Positions 41,829-52,178 are shown, counted from the first letter of the stretch. The stretch: 64,000 nt of DNA from JAFAMS01 sp963715815 (GCA_963715815.1 OY970278.1:2852001-2916000), one strand, 5' to 3'. The notes: a model not told the origin generated them from the sequence alone. Numbers and translations are program-made.

Positions 41829-44800
41829 TTATCGCGGTTCCTCGACGGAGCCCGGGGCGACAAGACGATGGCCGTTACCGTTCTTGCCATTTGAGAAGCG
41901 TGCGCGCAGCGTGCTGAACGGACGCAACGGACGGTCGTGATCCTTCTTGCTGAACAGCCGTACGATGAACACGTAAAGCACAGGTATCACATAGAGATTG
42001 AGAATCGTCGAGAGCACCATCCCGAAGAAGACGACGGTTCCGAGCGAATTGCGCGCATGACTTCCGGCACCGGTTGCGATCACAAGGGGGACGACGGAAA
42101 GAATGAACGCGATCGACGTCATCAATATCGGTCGCAGACGAATCTCGGCTGCCATCTTGACGGCTTCTTCCGGCGTCTTTCCGAGCTCGCGCTGTTGATT
42201 CGCGAACTCGACGATCAAGATCGCGTTCTTACTCGCAAGACCGATCAGCATCACGTAGCCGACTTGCGCATAAACATCGCTCGGGAAACCGCGTGCATGC
42301 AGGCCTATTAGAGCGCCCAAAATAGCGAGCGGCACCGTGAACAAAATGATCAGCGGCTCGGTGAAGCTTTCGTATTTTGCCGCAAGCACGAGGAACGTGA
42401 AGAGAATCCCTAAGAGGAATATCATGAGCGATTGGCCGCCGGCAGTCGTCTCTTCGAGCGCGATACCGGTCCATTCGTATTGCACGCCCGCGGGCAGGCT
42501 CTTCGCCTGCTGCTCCATCGCAGCGATCGCGTCGCCGCTTCCGTGTCCGGGCGCAGCTTGTCCCAAAACTTCGATGTTGCGGAACAGATTGTAATGCGTG
42601 ATTACCGGCGCCGCCTGACCCGGATGCACGCTAACGATATCCGAGAGCGGGATCGAGCCGCCGCCCGACGAGCGAACGAAAATCCGCTGGAAGTTCAGCT
42701 GCGAGAGCCGGTACGACGTGTCTGCCTGGGCGTAAACACGGAACGAACGGTTCAGATACGTGAAGTCGTTGATGTAATCGGATCCCATGTAGATCGCAAG
42801 CGTGCTGAATATGTCTGCGATCGAGACGCCGATTTGCTGGGCTTTGTCACGATCGATGTCGACGACTAATTCCGGAGCGTTCGCGTGGAACGTCGTGTAG
42901 ATCGAGCGCAGGTTAGGATCTTGATTCGCGTTGTGGACGAACTGCCGCGCGGCTTTACTAAGCGCTGAGAGTCCAATGTTGCCCGTGTCTTCGAGCTCGA
43001 ATTGGAATCCGCCGACGTTGCCGACGCCGGAAATTGCAGGCGGGTTGAACGCTACGATCGACCCCTCAGGAATCTGCGAAAGCTTTGCGTTCAAGCGCTG
43101 CAAGATCGCCTTCAGCGTGTGCTGCGCACCGGGCCGTTCTCCCCACGGCTTGAGATGCGCGAACATCAATCCGAAGTTCGGACCTTGCCCTACGAAGCTG
43201 AAACCTTGAATACTGAAAACGTCGAGCACGTCGGGCTCCGCGCGAATGATGTTCTCGGCCTTGAGCGCAACCGATGAGGTATACGGTAGCGACGAGCCGT
43301 CCGGAGCCTGCAGCAAGACGAAGAAATAACCCACGTCTTCGTCCGGAATGAATGCGCTCGGCGTGCGGGTGAAGATAAAACCGGTTACGATTAATCCGAT
43401 CGCGAAGAGTGCACCGACGGTTTTGCCGTGACGCATCGTCGGCGCAAGGGTCCGATCGTACGCCGTACGCATCCACTGAATGACGACGTTGACGAGATCG
43501 AAGAATCGCCCGTGTGAGCCTTCTTCGGAACTGATCAGCAGGCGCGACAACACCGGTGTGAGCGTTAGCGAGCAGAATAGCGAGATGCCGATCGCGCAAG
43601 CGATCGTCAATGCGAACTGTTGATACAGTCTTCCGGTCGTACCTGGAAAGAAGCCGACCGGAACGAAGACCGAGAGCAGCACGAGAGAGCTTGCGATGAC
43701 CGCGCCGTAGATCTCTTTGAGTGCCTGCTGCGCGGCTTCCATGCGTTCCATTCCTTTGTCTTGAATGAAACGCGCGATGTTCTCGATGACGACGATTGCG
43801 TCATCGACGACGAGTCCGGTCGCGAGCGTAAGACCGAACAGCGTTAGCGTGTTGATCGTGAACCCGAAGACCTTCATCAAAAAGAACGTTCCGATCAAGG
43901 AGATCGGGATCGTGATCGCTGGGATTAGCGTTGTGCGCCAATCCTGCAAGAACAAGAAGATTACGATCACGACCAGCGCAATCGCCATCAGCAGCGTGAT
44001 CAACACTTCCTTGATCGATTCGCGTACGAACTCACTCGAATCGAATGCCAGCCCGTACTTCATGCCGGGCGGGAAATGCTTTGAAAGTTCCGCCATGGTC
44101 ACGCGCGCACGTTGCGAAAGGTCGAGGGCGTTTGCGCTCGGCAGCTGTAACACCGCAATGCCGACCGACGGACGGCCGTTGAAGCGCAACTCCGTCGAAT
44201 AGTCTTGCGCGCCGAGCTCGACGTGTCCGACGTCGCGCATGCGCACAAAGCCGCCATTCGCGGTCGTCCTGACGATGATGTTCCCGAACTGCGCAGGATC
44301 TGCCAAGCGGCCACTGACGTCGATTGGAATCTGGAACGGCGTGTTGTTCGGAATCGGCGGCATGCCGAATGCGCCGGCCGGGACTTGCACGTTCTGCGCC
44401 GCAATTGCGTTGGCGACGTCGAGGGCCGTCAGCCCGAGCGCATTTAGCCGCTTCGGGTCGATCCACACACGCATCGCGTAGCGTCGATCACCGAAGGTGT
44501 GCACGTCGCCGGCACCCTTGATGCGCTTGAGCGCGTCCACCAAGTAAATGTCGGCGTAGTTCGCGATGAAGAGGCGGCTGACGCTCGGATCGGTCGCGTA
44601 CAGTCCGAACGCGATCACGAACGAGCCGGAGTTCTTCTTGATAACAAGTCCGGTCTGCTGTACGGCCGAAGGCAGGACTCCGAGCGTGCTGTTCGCGGCG
44701 TTTTGTACGTCGGTCGCGGCGATATCAAGGTTGGTATCGAGCGAGAAGGTGCACGTGATCGTCACCGTCCCGTTGTTCGTGCTCTGCGAGCTGATGTAAC

Positions 44801-45044
44801 GCAGGCCTTCGGTACCGTTGATCGCCTCTTCCAGCGGAATCGTGACCGTTTGCTCGACCGTCTCCGCGCTTGCGCCGACATACGTCGCGGTGACGGTAAC
44901 GGTTGGCGGCGCGATTTGCGGATACTGGGAGATCGGAAGCGCCGGGATCGTGATCAGCCCGACCAACACGATAAAAAGCGAGCACACCGATGCAAAAATC
45001 GGACGCCGCAGGAAGTAATTCACTCGCCAGGAGCTTGGCTGCAC
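41829..45044 (-). CDS. RND efflux pump inner-membrane subunit (HAE1/AcrB type)
   Basis: A 1071-residue proton-driven exporter: 12 membrane helices in two halves, each followed by large periplasmic loops. RRPIFASVCSLFIVLVGL at helix 1, proton-relay GLVVDDAIVVIENIARF in helix 4, FVPVGFFPGTTGRLYQQFA, and the second-half counterpart GLASKNAILIVEFANQQRE. The length fits AcrB/MexB. No membrane-fusion protein or TolC-type gene is adjacent, so partners are encoded elsewhere. A Lys/Asn/Arg-rich cytosolic tail follows helix 12. Start: GTG 45044 with GGAG upstream; GTG 45023 is possible. Divergent from the CoA transferase by 19 bases. Confidence 0.92.
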   Translation of the reverse strand: MQPSSWRVNYFLRRPIFASVCSLFIVLVGLITIPALPISQYPQIAPPTVTVTATYVGASAETVEQTVTIPLEEAINGTEGLRYISSQSTNNGTVTITCTFSLDTNLDIAATDVQNAANSTLGVLPSAVQQTGLVIKKNSGSFVIAFGLYATDPSVSRLFIANYADIYLVDALKRIKGAGDVHTFGDRRYAMRVWIDPKRLNALGLTALDVANAIAAQNVQVPAGAFGMPPIPNNTPFQIPIDVSGRLADPAQFGNIIVRTTANGGFVRMRDVGHVELGAQDYSTELRFNGRPSVGIAVLQLPSANALDLSQRARVTMAELSKHFPPGMKYGLAFDSSEFVRESIKEVLITLLMAIALVVIVIFLFLQDWRTTLIPAITIPISLIGTFFLMKVFGFTINTLTLFGLTLATGLVVDDAIVVIENIARFIQDKGMERMEAAQQALKEIYGAVIASSLVLLSVFVPVGFFPGTTGRLYQQFALTIACAIGISLFCSLTLTPVLSRLLISSEEGSHGRFFDLVNVVIQWMRTAYDRTLAPTMRHGKTVGALFAIGLIVTGFIFTRTPSAFIPDEDVGYFFVLLQAPDGSSLPYTSSVALKAENIIRAEPDVLDVFSIQGFSFVGQGPNFGLMFAHLKPWGERPGAQHTLKAILQRLNAKLSQIPEGSIVAFNPPAISGVGNVGGFQFELEDTGNIGLSALSKAARQFVHNANQDPNLRSIYTTFHANAPELVVDIDRDKAQQIGVSIADIFSTLAIYMGSDYINDFTYLNRSFRVYAQADTSYRLSQLNFQRIFVRSSGGGSIPLSDIVSVHPGQAAPVITHYNLFRNIEVLGQAAPGHGSGDAIAAMEQQAKSLPAGVQYEWTGIALEETTAGGQSLMIFLLGILFTFLVLAAKYESFTEPLIILFTVPLAILGALIGLHARGFPSDVYAQVGYVMLIGLASKNAILIVEFANQQRELGKTPEEAVKMAAEIRLRPILMTSIAFILSVVPLVIATGAGSHARNSLGTVVFFGMVLSTILNLYVIPVLYVFIVRLFSKKDHDRPLRPFSTLRARFSNGKNGNGHRLVAPGSVEEPR

Positions 45045-45063
45045 GCCCCGGGAACTCCGGCTT

Positions 45064-46311
45064 ATGGCTTCCGAAGCAGCCCCTCGGCCGTTACGCGGTG
45101 TGCGCGTCCTCGATTGTGCGACGATGATCGCGGGGCCGCTGTGCGCGGCGCAGCTCGGCGATTACGGTGCAGAGATCGTCAAGCTCGAACATCCTGGGAA
45201 AGGCGATCCCGCGCGTCACTTCGGTGCCGAGAAGCACGGCGAAGGAATCTACTGGAAAACACTTTCGCGCAACAAATCGAGCGTCACGCTCGATCTGCAC
45301 AAACCCGAAGCGCAACAAATTTTTCGACGCTGGCTTGGAACTTTTGATATTCTGATCGAAAATTTTCGCCCCGGGACGCTCGAACGTTGGAATCTGGATC
45401 CGCGCGAGCTGATCGCGGAACATCCGCATTTGATTATCTTGCGCATGACGGCATTCGGGCAAGAAGGTCCATATCGCGATCGCGCCGGTTTCGGAACGCT
45501 CGCGGAAGCGATGACCGGAATAGCAGCGCTCAGCGGCTGGGAAGATCGGCCACCGCTTCTTCCGCCGTTTGCACTCGCCGACACGATGGCGGCGATGCTC
45601 GCGACCGGCGCGATCCTCGCAGCGTACGTGCGCGCTCAGGAGACCGGCGAAGGCGAGATCATCGACTGCGCAATCTATGAAGCCGCAATGAAGCTCACCG
45701 AGCTGCACATGATGGACTACGATCAGACGCGCCACGTTCCGATTCGCAAAGGTAATGAGCTCGAGTTCACCGCGCCGCGCGGCGCATTTGCGTGCAGCGA
45801 CGGTCTGTGGGTCGCGCTATCCGGCAGCTCACAGTCAATTGCCGAACGCTTCATTCGCGCCATCGGCGGCGAAGAGCTAGCTCAAGACGCTCGGTTTAAG
45901 ACCAACACCGACCGTATCAAGAACGGCGACGCACTCAACCGTGCGATCGGAGACTGGTGCAAGGTTCGCACCCGTCAAGACGTGCTGGATACGTTGATTC
46001 CGCTCGGTTGCGCGATCGGACCGCTCGAAACGATCCAAACCGTCTTCGACAATCCGCAAATTCAATTTCGCAAGTCGTACGTCACGGTCGATGATCCGAC
46101 GTTCGGCGCGCTGCGCATGATGCGCGCGCAACCCGAATTCTTGAATTCCGAACCGGCAACACTCGTCCCCGGACCGTCGGAGCTCGGCGCCGACACCGCG
46201 CGATTGTTGAAGAACGATCTTGGTTTGTCGGACGAGGAAATCTCAAGACTTGTCATCCCGAGCGAAGCCGAGGGACAGCGACCACCCTCAGACCCTGTTA
46301 TCGTCGCCTAA
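45064..46311 (+). CDS. Class III CoA transferase (CaiB/BaiF)
   Basis: A 415-residue enzyme moving CoA between carboxylic acids. Start LRGVRVLDCATMIAGPLCAAQLGDYGAEIVKLE is the family signature; GTFDILIENFRPGTLERW and AFGQEGPYRDRAGF follow. The catalytic Asp is in PFALADTMAAM. The specific acid is not visible (formate, carnitine, succinyl and others possible). The last residues LVIPSEAEGQRPPSDP are translated from a CATCCCGAGCG repeat copy, so the natural C-terminus has been replaced or extended. It overlaps the convergent lyase gene by 24 bp. Confidence 0.88.
   Translation: MASEAAPRPLRGVRVLDCATMIAGPLCAAQLGDYGAEIVKLEHPGKGDPARHFGAEKHGEGIYWKTLSRNKSSVTLDLHKPEAQQIFRRWLGTFDILIENFRPGTLERWNLDPRELIAEHPHLIILRMTAFGQEGPYRDRAGFGTLAEAMTGIAALSGWEDRPPLLPPFALADTMAAMLATGAILAAYVRAQETGEGEIIDCAIYEAAMKLTELHMMDYDQTRHVPIRKGNELEFTAPRGAFACSDGLWVALSGSSQSIAERFIRAIGGEELAQDARFKTNTDRIKNGDALNRAIGDWCKVRTRQDVLDTLIPLGCAIGPLETIQTVFDNPQIQFRKSYVTVDDPTFGALRMMRAQPEFLNSEPATLVPGPSELGADTARLLKNDLGLSDEEISRLVIPSEAEGQRPPSDPVIVA
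46250..46282 (+). repeat. CATCCCGAGCG dispersed repeat, copy 3 (in CoA-transferase C-terminus)
   Basis: TTGTCATCCCGAGCGAAGCC, then GAGGGACAGCGAC. It provides the last part of the CoA transferase coding sequence. Confidence 0.7.
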
Positions 46312-47649
46312 CACTCGATCGACCATCGCCGCGGATAACCCAACGTAGTTACGCGGATCGAGTAACTTTTCGAGCGCCGCGCGATCGAAAATCTTCGAGA
46401 TCTCCGGATCGGCTGCGAGCAGATCGATTAGACGCCCTTTGCCCTTTGCGACGGCGACGCAAATTTCGGCGATCTTGTCGTGCGCGATCTCACGACCCAA
46501 CTTCGGGCCAAGCGCCATCATCACGTTCTCGGTGTTGATCAAACCATCGGTGATTTGCAGATTGCGCAACATGCTCTCGGGATGAACTTCAAGACCTCCG
46601 AGCATGAACTTCGCCTGCGCCAGCGCACCTGCGGTGAAGCAAAATATCTCGGGCAGCACAAGCCATTCGATTTCCCACGGTCCCGTGGCGCGTTCGAGAT
46701 CCGAGCCCATCGCGGTGAGCAATCCGGCAACGTGCTGGCGCACGACGCCGGCGCATGCGGTGATATACGCGCACGAGATCGGATTGCGTTTTTGCGGCAT
46801 CGTGCTCGAACCGCCGCGTTGACCGGCACCTGCCGGTTCCGCAACCTCGTCGAGCTCCGTCATCATCATCAACTTGACATCGAGTGCGATCTTCTCGAGC
46901 AAACCGCACAAGAGTCCAAGAAAATTTCCGACCTCACAGATCGTATCGCGCATGGTGTGCCACGCGATCGACGGACGTCCGAGACCGAGCTCATCCATCA
47001 GTGCGTCCTGCACCTCGAAACCGCGACCCTCGAGCGACGCGAGCGTTCCCACGGCGCCGCCAAGCTCGCCGATCAACACGCGTGGCTTCATTTGATTGAG
47101 TCGCTCGAGCTGGCGTTGGAACCCGGAGAGCCAGACCGCAACTTTGTAGCCGAATGTCATCGGGACGGCTTGCTGGAGGTGGCTGCGTCCGACCATCGGC
47201 GTGTCACGATATTCGCGCGCGAGGCTGGCGAGCTCGCCCGTAACGGTGTACATATCGCGCTCGATCAGCTCGAGGCCGGCACGCATCTGTAATGTCGTCG
47301 CGGTGTCCGTGACATCTTGCGTCGTCGCGCCCCAGTGGCACCATTGCCCGAGGCCGTCCGCGCAGGCCGCGGTGAGCTGCTGGACGACCGGCATGATCGG
47401 GAAGCCGACGCGTTCGGTCGCGGCCTTCAGCTTTACGAAGTCGATGGCTTCGATTTTGCAATGCTTCGCAATTTCGGCGGCCGCGTTCTGCGGGATGATG
47501 CCGAGCCGGGCTTGCACGAGCGCAAGCGCCTTTTCGAAGTCGAGATAGTGTTGAACGCGGCGCCCGTCCGACCACACCGCGCGCATTTCCGGCGTGCTGA
47601 ATATATCGCGGTAGATCGACGAATCGATGGCTGTTGCGTTCGAATGCAT
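46288..47649 (-). CDS. Fumarase/aspartase-superfamily lyase (PcaB- or PurB-like)
   Basis: A 453-residue homotetrameric-type lyase. The superfamily signature is GSSTMPQKRNPISC; also HWGATTQDVTDTATTLQMRAG, GRSHLQQAVPMTFGYKVAVWL and IGELGGAVGTLASL. The end (LLDPRNYVGLSAAMVDRVL) is more like 3-carboxy-cis,cis-muconate cycloisomerase than housekeeping adenylosuccinate lyase, and no purine genes are nearby. It could process an aromatic-degradation or related dicarboxylate intermediate; exact reaction uncertain. ATG 47649 follows AGGGGTAGGG. Convergent with the CoA transferase and upstream-adjacent to the helicase gene. Confidence 0.82.
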   Translation of the reverse strand: MHSNATAIDSSIYRDIFSTPEMRAVWSDGRRVQHYLDFEKALALVQARLGIIPQNAAAEIAKHCKIEAIDFVKLKAATERVGFPIMPVVQQLTAACADGLGQWCHWGATTQDVTDTATTLQMRAGLELIERDMYTVTGELASLAREYRDTPMVGRSHLQQAVPMTFGYKVAVWLSGFQRQLERLNQMKPRVLIGELGGAVGTLASLEGRGFEVQDALMDELGLGRPSIAWHTMRDTICEVGNFLGLLCGLLEKIALDVKLMMMTELDEVAEPAGAGQRGGSSTMPQKRNPISCAYITACAGVVRQHVAGLLTAMGSDLERATGPWEIEWLVLPEIFCFTAGALAQAKFMLGGLEVHPESMLRNLQITDGLINTENVMMALGPKLGREIAHDKIAEICVAVAKGKGRLIDLLAADPEISKIFDRAALEKLLDPRNYVGLSAAMVDRVLGDDNRV

Positions 47650-47658
47650 CCCTACCCC

Positions 47659-49587
47659 TTATTCGATGAGCTTGACGTTTTGCGGATAGATCGGACGATT
47701 GATGATCCGCTCGAGCGTTTCCGGCGATTCCACGAGCACGAGCGAGCAGAAGCGCGCAAAGCTTTCACGTTCGGCTTCACCTTCTGCAAAGCGCGCGTTC
47801 TGCGTCAAGTCGATTTTTCCGGGGATATCGAGGATTCGTATGAACCGTCCGTCGTCGTCGGTGCCGACTTCGGCCAGCCCGGCGTCGGCGAAAATCAGCA
47901 GCGCAAACCCGATCGTCGAGGCTCGCACGTTGCGCAGGTCGAGGTTCGCAGCGACCGTCTCGTTATCGACCCGCGCGATTCCGTCGCGGGCAAAGCCACG
48001 GACGGCTCGGTAGATCTCCCGCAGCGTCTCGAGTCTCGGCGCTTCGCAATCGATCAGGAACTCGTTGAGCCCCTTGTCGCTCTCGCCGAAGAGCAAGTGA
48101 ATATTGGCGTCGGCGCCGTCGCGTCCGGCTCGGCCTGACTGCTGATTGAACTGCGTGAAATCAAAGCTAAGGTGATAGAGAAATACATTGCGCACGTCGG
48201 GCAGATCGATTCCCTCGCCGAACGCCGACGTCGCGACGACGACGCGCAAAGCTCCATCGCGAAAATAGTTTTCGACCATCGCGCGATCGGCTGAGCCCAT
48301 CCCCGCGTGATAGAAGGCGACATCGTTACCGAGCGCCGTTCGAAGCTTCTCTGCAACATTGGTTGCGCCGCTTCGCGAGTTGCAATAGACGATGCCTCGC
48401 CCACCGTCGCGCAGCACGTCGATCAGATATGCTTCCTTCTGGGTTGTATTGCGAGCGTCCACAACGTGCAGGTTTTCACGAATCGTTGTGTCGATGACCC
48501 AAGCGTCGATGCCAAGCTCGCGACGGATGTGCTCGAAGGCATTGTCGGTCGCGGTCGCCGTCAACGCGAGTACTTGCGGCATCCCAAGTTTCGGCAGAAT
48601 CTCCGGAAGTTTCGCGTACGCGGGCCGGTGGCGTGACTCGTAGAGATGATGACCCTCGTCGATCACGAGCAGTGCCGGGCGGCTTTGCGGCGCACCGAAG
48701 CGCTCGATGTGATACTCGATGAACTCAGGCGTCGAACAGACGATATCCCACTCGCCGCTCTCGAGCACCGCCATCAGCTCGGCCCGTTCTGCCCCATCGA
48801 TCGCGCCGTTTGCGCGAAACATCCGAATGCCGAGATCGCCGAGTCTGCGCTCGAGCGCCAAGAACTGATCGTTCGCGAGAGCGCGGAGCGGATAGATGAC
48901 GAGCGTCTTCGCGCCGCGTTCGAGCGCACGAATGGCAGACGGGTACTGAAAGCAAAACGATTTTCCGCGTCCGGTGCCCATGACCGCGAGCGTGTTGCGT
49001 CCGTCTTCGATGCGTTCGACGACGAGCGACTGCGATTCGCGCAAGGGATGCGCCCCGATCAGCGCGCGCACGACCTCATCGTGGCGCGGTGGACCTGAAG
49101 TCTTCGCTGCGCGAGCGCGCGCTCGCACGACGTCGGTGCGCTTGACGCGAATGTTCACACCGAACGAACGGCCGTTGCCACCGCCGGTTACAGCCGTCAC
49201 TTCGGCAGTGTAGCGGCGGCCGTCGGCGTCGATGAGCGGCGCAAGTTTCTCGGCAAGATCGCGTTTCAGGAAGCCAAGCTGCAAGGCTCCATAAAATGCA
49301 GCGATCGCATTTGAATCGTGCGGATTATCGGCTTGACGGCGCAGCTCGATCGTTGCGCCCGGCCGTACGCCTGCGGCAATATCCTGACGCCCTTCGAAGC
49401 TGACGCCTGCGAGCTTGGTATTGAATTCGCCCGAATCGCCGATATTTGCGTAGCGGTCGCGATCCAGAAACTGCGCCGACTTTGCAAACAGTGCATCGAC
49501 GAACGCGCTTGATTCGCTTTTTTCCTCATCGAACGTCGCGAGGAGCCGCTCGAACGCGGCCTCGGACGGAGTCGCGGGGGGAAGAGA
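47659..49587 (-). CDS. HIRAN-domain RecQ-like DEAH helicase
   Basis: About 640 residues. N-terminal HIRAN domain (FNTKLAGVSFEGRQDIAAG, LRRQADNPHDSNAIAAFYG, LGFLKRDLAEKLAPLI), then a superfamily 2 helicase: Walker A MGTGRGKS, DEGHH, LTATATD, VVVATSAFGEGIDLPDV and the last motif QQSGRAGRDG. It probably works at damaged or stalled DNA. The first canonical start is TTG 49284, which would cut off the HIRAN domain; the coding frame clearly continues to the secF stop, with no ATG, GTG or TTG. The coordinate is the coding limit. Last known partner unclear. Confidence 0.85.
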   Translation of the reverse strand, partial: SLPPATPSEAAFERLLATFDEEKSESSAFVDALFAKSAQFLDRDRYANIGDSGEFNTKLAGVSFEGRQDIAAGVRPGATIELRRQADNPHDSNAIAAFYGALQLGFLKRDLAEKLAPLIDADGRRYTAEVTAVTGGGNGRSFGVNIRVKRTDVVRARARAAKTSGPPRHDEVVRALIGAHPLRESQSLVVERIEDGRNTLAVMGTGRGKSFCFQYPSAIRALERGAKTLVIYPLRALANDQFLALERRLGDLGIRMFRANGAIDGAERAELMAVLESGEWDIVCSTPEFIEYHIERFGAPQSRPALLVIDEGHHLYESRHRPAYAKLPEILPKLGMPQVLALTATATDNAFEHIRRELGIDAWVIDTTIRENLHVVDARNTTQKEAYLIDVLRDGGRGIVYCNSRSGATNVAEKLRTALGNDVAFYHAGMGSADRAMVENYFRDGALRVVVATSAFGEGIDLPDVRNVFLYHLSFDFTQFNQQSGRAGRDGADANIHLLFGESDKGLNEFLIDCEAPRLETLREIYRAVRGFARDGIARVDNETVAANLDLRNVRASTIGFALLIFADAGLAEVGTDDDGRFIRILDIPGKIDLTQNARFAEGEAERESFARFCSLVLVESPETLERIINRPIYPQNVKLIE

Positions 49588-49588
49588 C

Positions 49589-50836
49589 TTACTCGGTCTC
49601 TTCGAGATTGAGTTTTATCTCCTCATGGCCTTGCTCGAGCGCTTCGTCGTGCAAACCGGCGCGTTGTGCGTCGAGCGGATCGATCTCCTCGATCTCCGGC
49701 TCGATCGTTTCGGTCGCCGCCGTCGCGACTCGACGCTTACGGTAGCGCGTGTGCCGCGCGTCGCCGCCGCTCTCGGACTTTCCCTTTTCCTTGCGCTCTT
49801 TGCGCGCAGCCAAAATCGCTTCGCGCTCGATCGCGCTGCGTGCCGCCTGTGCCTTGGCTTCGGCGACCGTACGCGGACGCGCGACCGGCGTGCTGAGGCC
49901 GAGCGCGCGACGGCGTTGGGCGCGTTCCAACTGCTGCTTGCGCAGTCTAACGACCAGCGGCGCCGAGTAGAATATTGAGTGGTAACCGCCCGAGCAAATG
50001 CCGACGAGCAGCGCAAATGCGAAGTTCTTGAGCGACGCTCCACCCAGTGCCAACAGCGCGACCAGCGTGATGATGACGGTCGCGAGCGTGTTCACGGAGC
50101 GGGTCATCGTCTGCAGGATCGAGGTATTGACGATTTTCTCGTACGGCTCACCGTCCATGACCTTGGTGTTCTCGCGAATCCGATCGAGAATCACGATCGT
50201 ATCCATGACCGAGTAGCCGATGACCGTTAGAACCGCGGCGAGAAACGCGTCGTCGACGCGCTTGTCGGCGATCGCGTAGATACCGATCATCATCAGCGAG
50301 TCGCGTACGAGCGCGATGATTGCAACGAGTCCGAAGATATAGTTCCAGCCAAAGCGGAACGCGATGTAGATGAATTGGATCGTGATCGCGATGACGAGCG
50401 CGTAGAGCGCGTGCAGCAGGTACTCGTGAGACAGCGTCGGTCCGACCGTCGATATCGACGATTGCGCGCGATCGACTGTCCCTAAGCTCCCGAGCGCACC
50501 CCACAACTTGGAAGTGTCGTTGCCAAAGTCGGTCTGGGTCTCGATGCTCCAGCGTGAATCCGGTAGGTCGCCCGTCTTGGTAAGCGTGTTGATCCGCTCG
50601 TCGCCGACGCCGATCGTCGAGAGAGCCGAAGTGATTTGCGCTTGCGTGACGCTCTTATCGAACTTGAGCGTTACGTCGGTTCCGCCCGTGAACGACAGGC
50701 CGAGGCGAAGCGGTGCGCCCGTATTGTGCCAATGCACGCCCATCGTGATGAGGCCGGCCGCAATCACGACATACGAGATCGCCGAGACGACTCGGAACCA
50801 GCCGACGATGTTCCAATTCAGACGCCGGAAGAACAT
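49589..50836 (-). CDS. secF: Protein-export membrane protein SecF
   Basis: A 415-residue Sec accessory subunit with six helices. LSFTGGTDVTLKF in the first periplasmic loop and VIGYSVMDTIVILDRIRENTK near the end are diagnostic; the GLVAIIALVRDSLMMIGIYA block also fits. The C-terminal 130 residues are an extra charged cytosolic tail (RKERKEKGKSESGGDARHT), unusually long for SecF. It starts one base after secD stops. Uses the proton gradient to pull exported proteins. Confidence 0.94.
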   Translation of the reverse strand: MFFRRLNWNIVGWFRVVSAISYVVIAAGLITMGVHWHNTGAPLRLGLSFTGGTDVTLKFDKSVTQAQITSALSTIGVGDERINTLTKTGDLPDSRWSIETQTDFGNDTSKLWGALGSLGTVDRAQSSISTVGPTLSHEYLLHALYALVIAITIQFIYIAFRFGWNYIFGLVAIIALVRDSLMMIGIYAIADKRVDDAFLAAVLTVIGYSVMDTIVILDRIRENTKVMDGEPYEKIVNTSILQTMTRSVNTLATVIITLVALLALGGASLKNFAFALLVGICSGGYHSIFYSAPLVVRLRKQQLERAQRRRALGLSTPVARPRTVAEAKAQAARSAIEREAILAARKERKEKGKSESGGDARHTRYRKRRVATAATETIEPEIEEIDPLDAQRAGLHDEALEQGHEEIKLNLEETE

Positions 50837-50837
50837 A

Positions 50838-52178
50838 TTAGATTCCGGCCTTCACAGCCGCGATATCTTTTTCGCTGGCGCCGTACGCGGACGGTGCGGT
50901 GACGATGTCCGCATCGACAACGACGTCCATAAAGAAGCGTGTGATGTATACTGCCGTCGCAAGCGAGAATACCGTTCCCCAAAATAACGTGTACGCGAAG
51001 CCTTTGACGGTGCCGGTGCCGAGCATGAACAAAACGCCCGCACCAACGATCGTCGTCACGTGGCTGTCGAAAACCGTCGTAAACGCGCGTGCAAAACCGG
51101 TGCGCACGGCGGCGCGCAAGGTCTTGCCCGCCCACAGCTCTTCTTTGAGCCGTTCGAAGATCAGGACATTGGCGTCAACCGCCATACCGATTGAAAGCAC
51201 GAATCCGGCGATGCCGGGTAGTGTGAGTGTTGCTTTGTTGACGGCGAGCAGCGCTAGTAGAGCGACGACGTAAACGACAAGGGCCAAGTCGGCGAGCAAT
51301 CCCGGCAATCGATAGACGATGATCATGAAAACCAGGACGAGACCAAGACCGAGCGCCGCAGCATAGAGCGATTCCGTTAAGTCGAGCTGTCCGAGCACAG
51401 GGCCGATCGTATCGTCTGAGATGATCACGACGGGGACCGGCAGCGCTCCGGCGTCGAGCTCGTTTGCGATGCGCACGACGTCATCTTCGGTGAAGTTACC
51501 GGTTATCTCGCCGCTCTCGCCGATCGGCGATTGAATCACGGGCGACGAAACGAAGCTGCCGTCCAAGAAGATGCCGAGATCCTGATGCAGATACTTGCGC
51601 GTCAGCGAATCGAACTTGCCGGGATTCTTCGTTTGAAAGTCGATCTTCGGGTGGCCGCTCTGATCGTAAGAAGCCTGAGCGCCCTTTAGCTCGGAGCCGC
51701 TATAGATCGTCGCACCGCTGGCGAGGTACGCCGGTGACGGCTTCTGGACGCTTCCTTGAATATAGGCTTGATCTTTGCCCGAGGTTTGCGCAGCGTATGC
51801 ACGACTCGCAACTTGCTCCGGAACGATCTTGAATTCGAGATGCGCGACGTCTTTGAGCGCACGAATCGCTTCGTCGGGATTCTTCACCGCAGGCAGCTCG
51901 ACCAAAATCCGATCGTTGCCGACGCGCGTGATCTGTGGCTCCGTCACACCCAATCCGTTGATACGATTGTCGATGACTTGAACGACCTGGCTTTGCACCT
52001 GGCTCGTGATGGCTGGGACGTCTTTGGTCGGTTGCAACTGCAAAATGACCTGGACGCCGCCACGCAGGTCGAGGCCCAGTCGTATTTTCTGTTGCACGGG
52101 GACAATCGCCCAAACGCAAAGGGCGACGAAGACGGCCAGCAGTGCCGCCTTCAATGGATTTTTGAACTTAGACCACAT
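50838..52178 (-). CDS. secD: Protein-export membrane protein SecD
   Basis: A 446-residue Sec accessory subunit paired with SecF. Start MWSKFKNPLKAALLAVFV. Seen: IRLGLDLRGGVQVILQL, the large periplasmic P1 domain (VVQVIDNRINGLGVTEPQI, ILVELPAVKNPDEA) and GFVLSIGMAVDANVLIFERLKEEL (the conserved helix with Asp). ATG 52178 chosen as it begins the conserved helix; the upstream extension is not conserved. Divergent from fur. Confidence 0.94.
   Translation of the reverse strand: MWSKFKNPLKAALLAVFVALCVWAIVPVQQKIRLGLDLRGGVQVILQLQPTKDVPAITSQVQSQVVQVIDNRINGLGVTEPQITRVGNDRILVELPAVKNPDEAIRALKDVAHLEFKIVPEQVASRAYAAQTSGKDQAYIQGSVQKPSPAYLASGATIYSGSELKGAQASYDQSGHPKIDFQTKNPGKFDSLTRKYLHQDLGIFLDGSFVSSPVIQSPIGESGEITGNFTEDDVVRIANELDAGALPVPVVIISDDTIGPVLGQLDLTESLYAAALGLGLVLVFMIIVYRLPGLLADLALVVYVVALLALLAVNKATLTLPGIAGFVLSIGMAVDANVLIFERLKEELWAGKTLRAAVRTGFARAFTTVFDSHVTTIVGAGVLFMLGTGTVKGFAYTLFWGTVFSLATAVYITRFFMDVVVDADIVTAPSAYGASEKDIAAVKAGI

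Noticed and set aside
49266..49529. 87-residue frame starting MRKKANQARSS
   Set aside because: It lies in the wrong frame of the HIRAN-helicase gene; the correct frame gives a clear HIRAN domain. The A6 run at its start might hide an indel but does not make this frame real.
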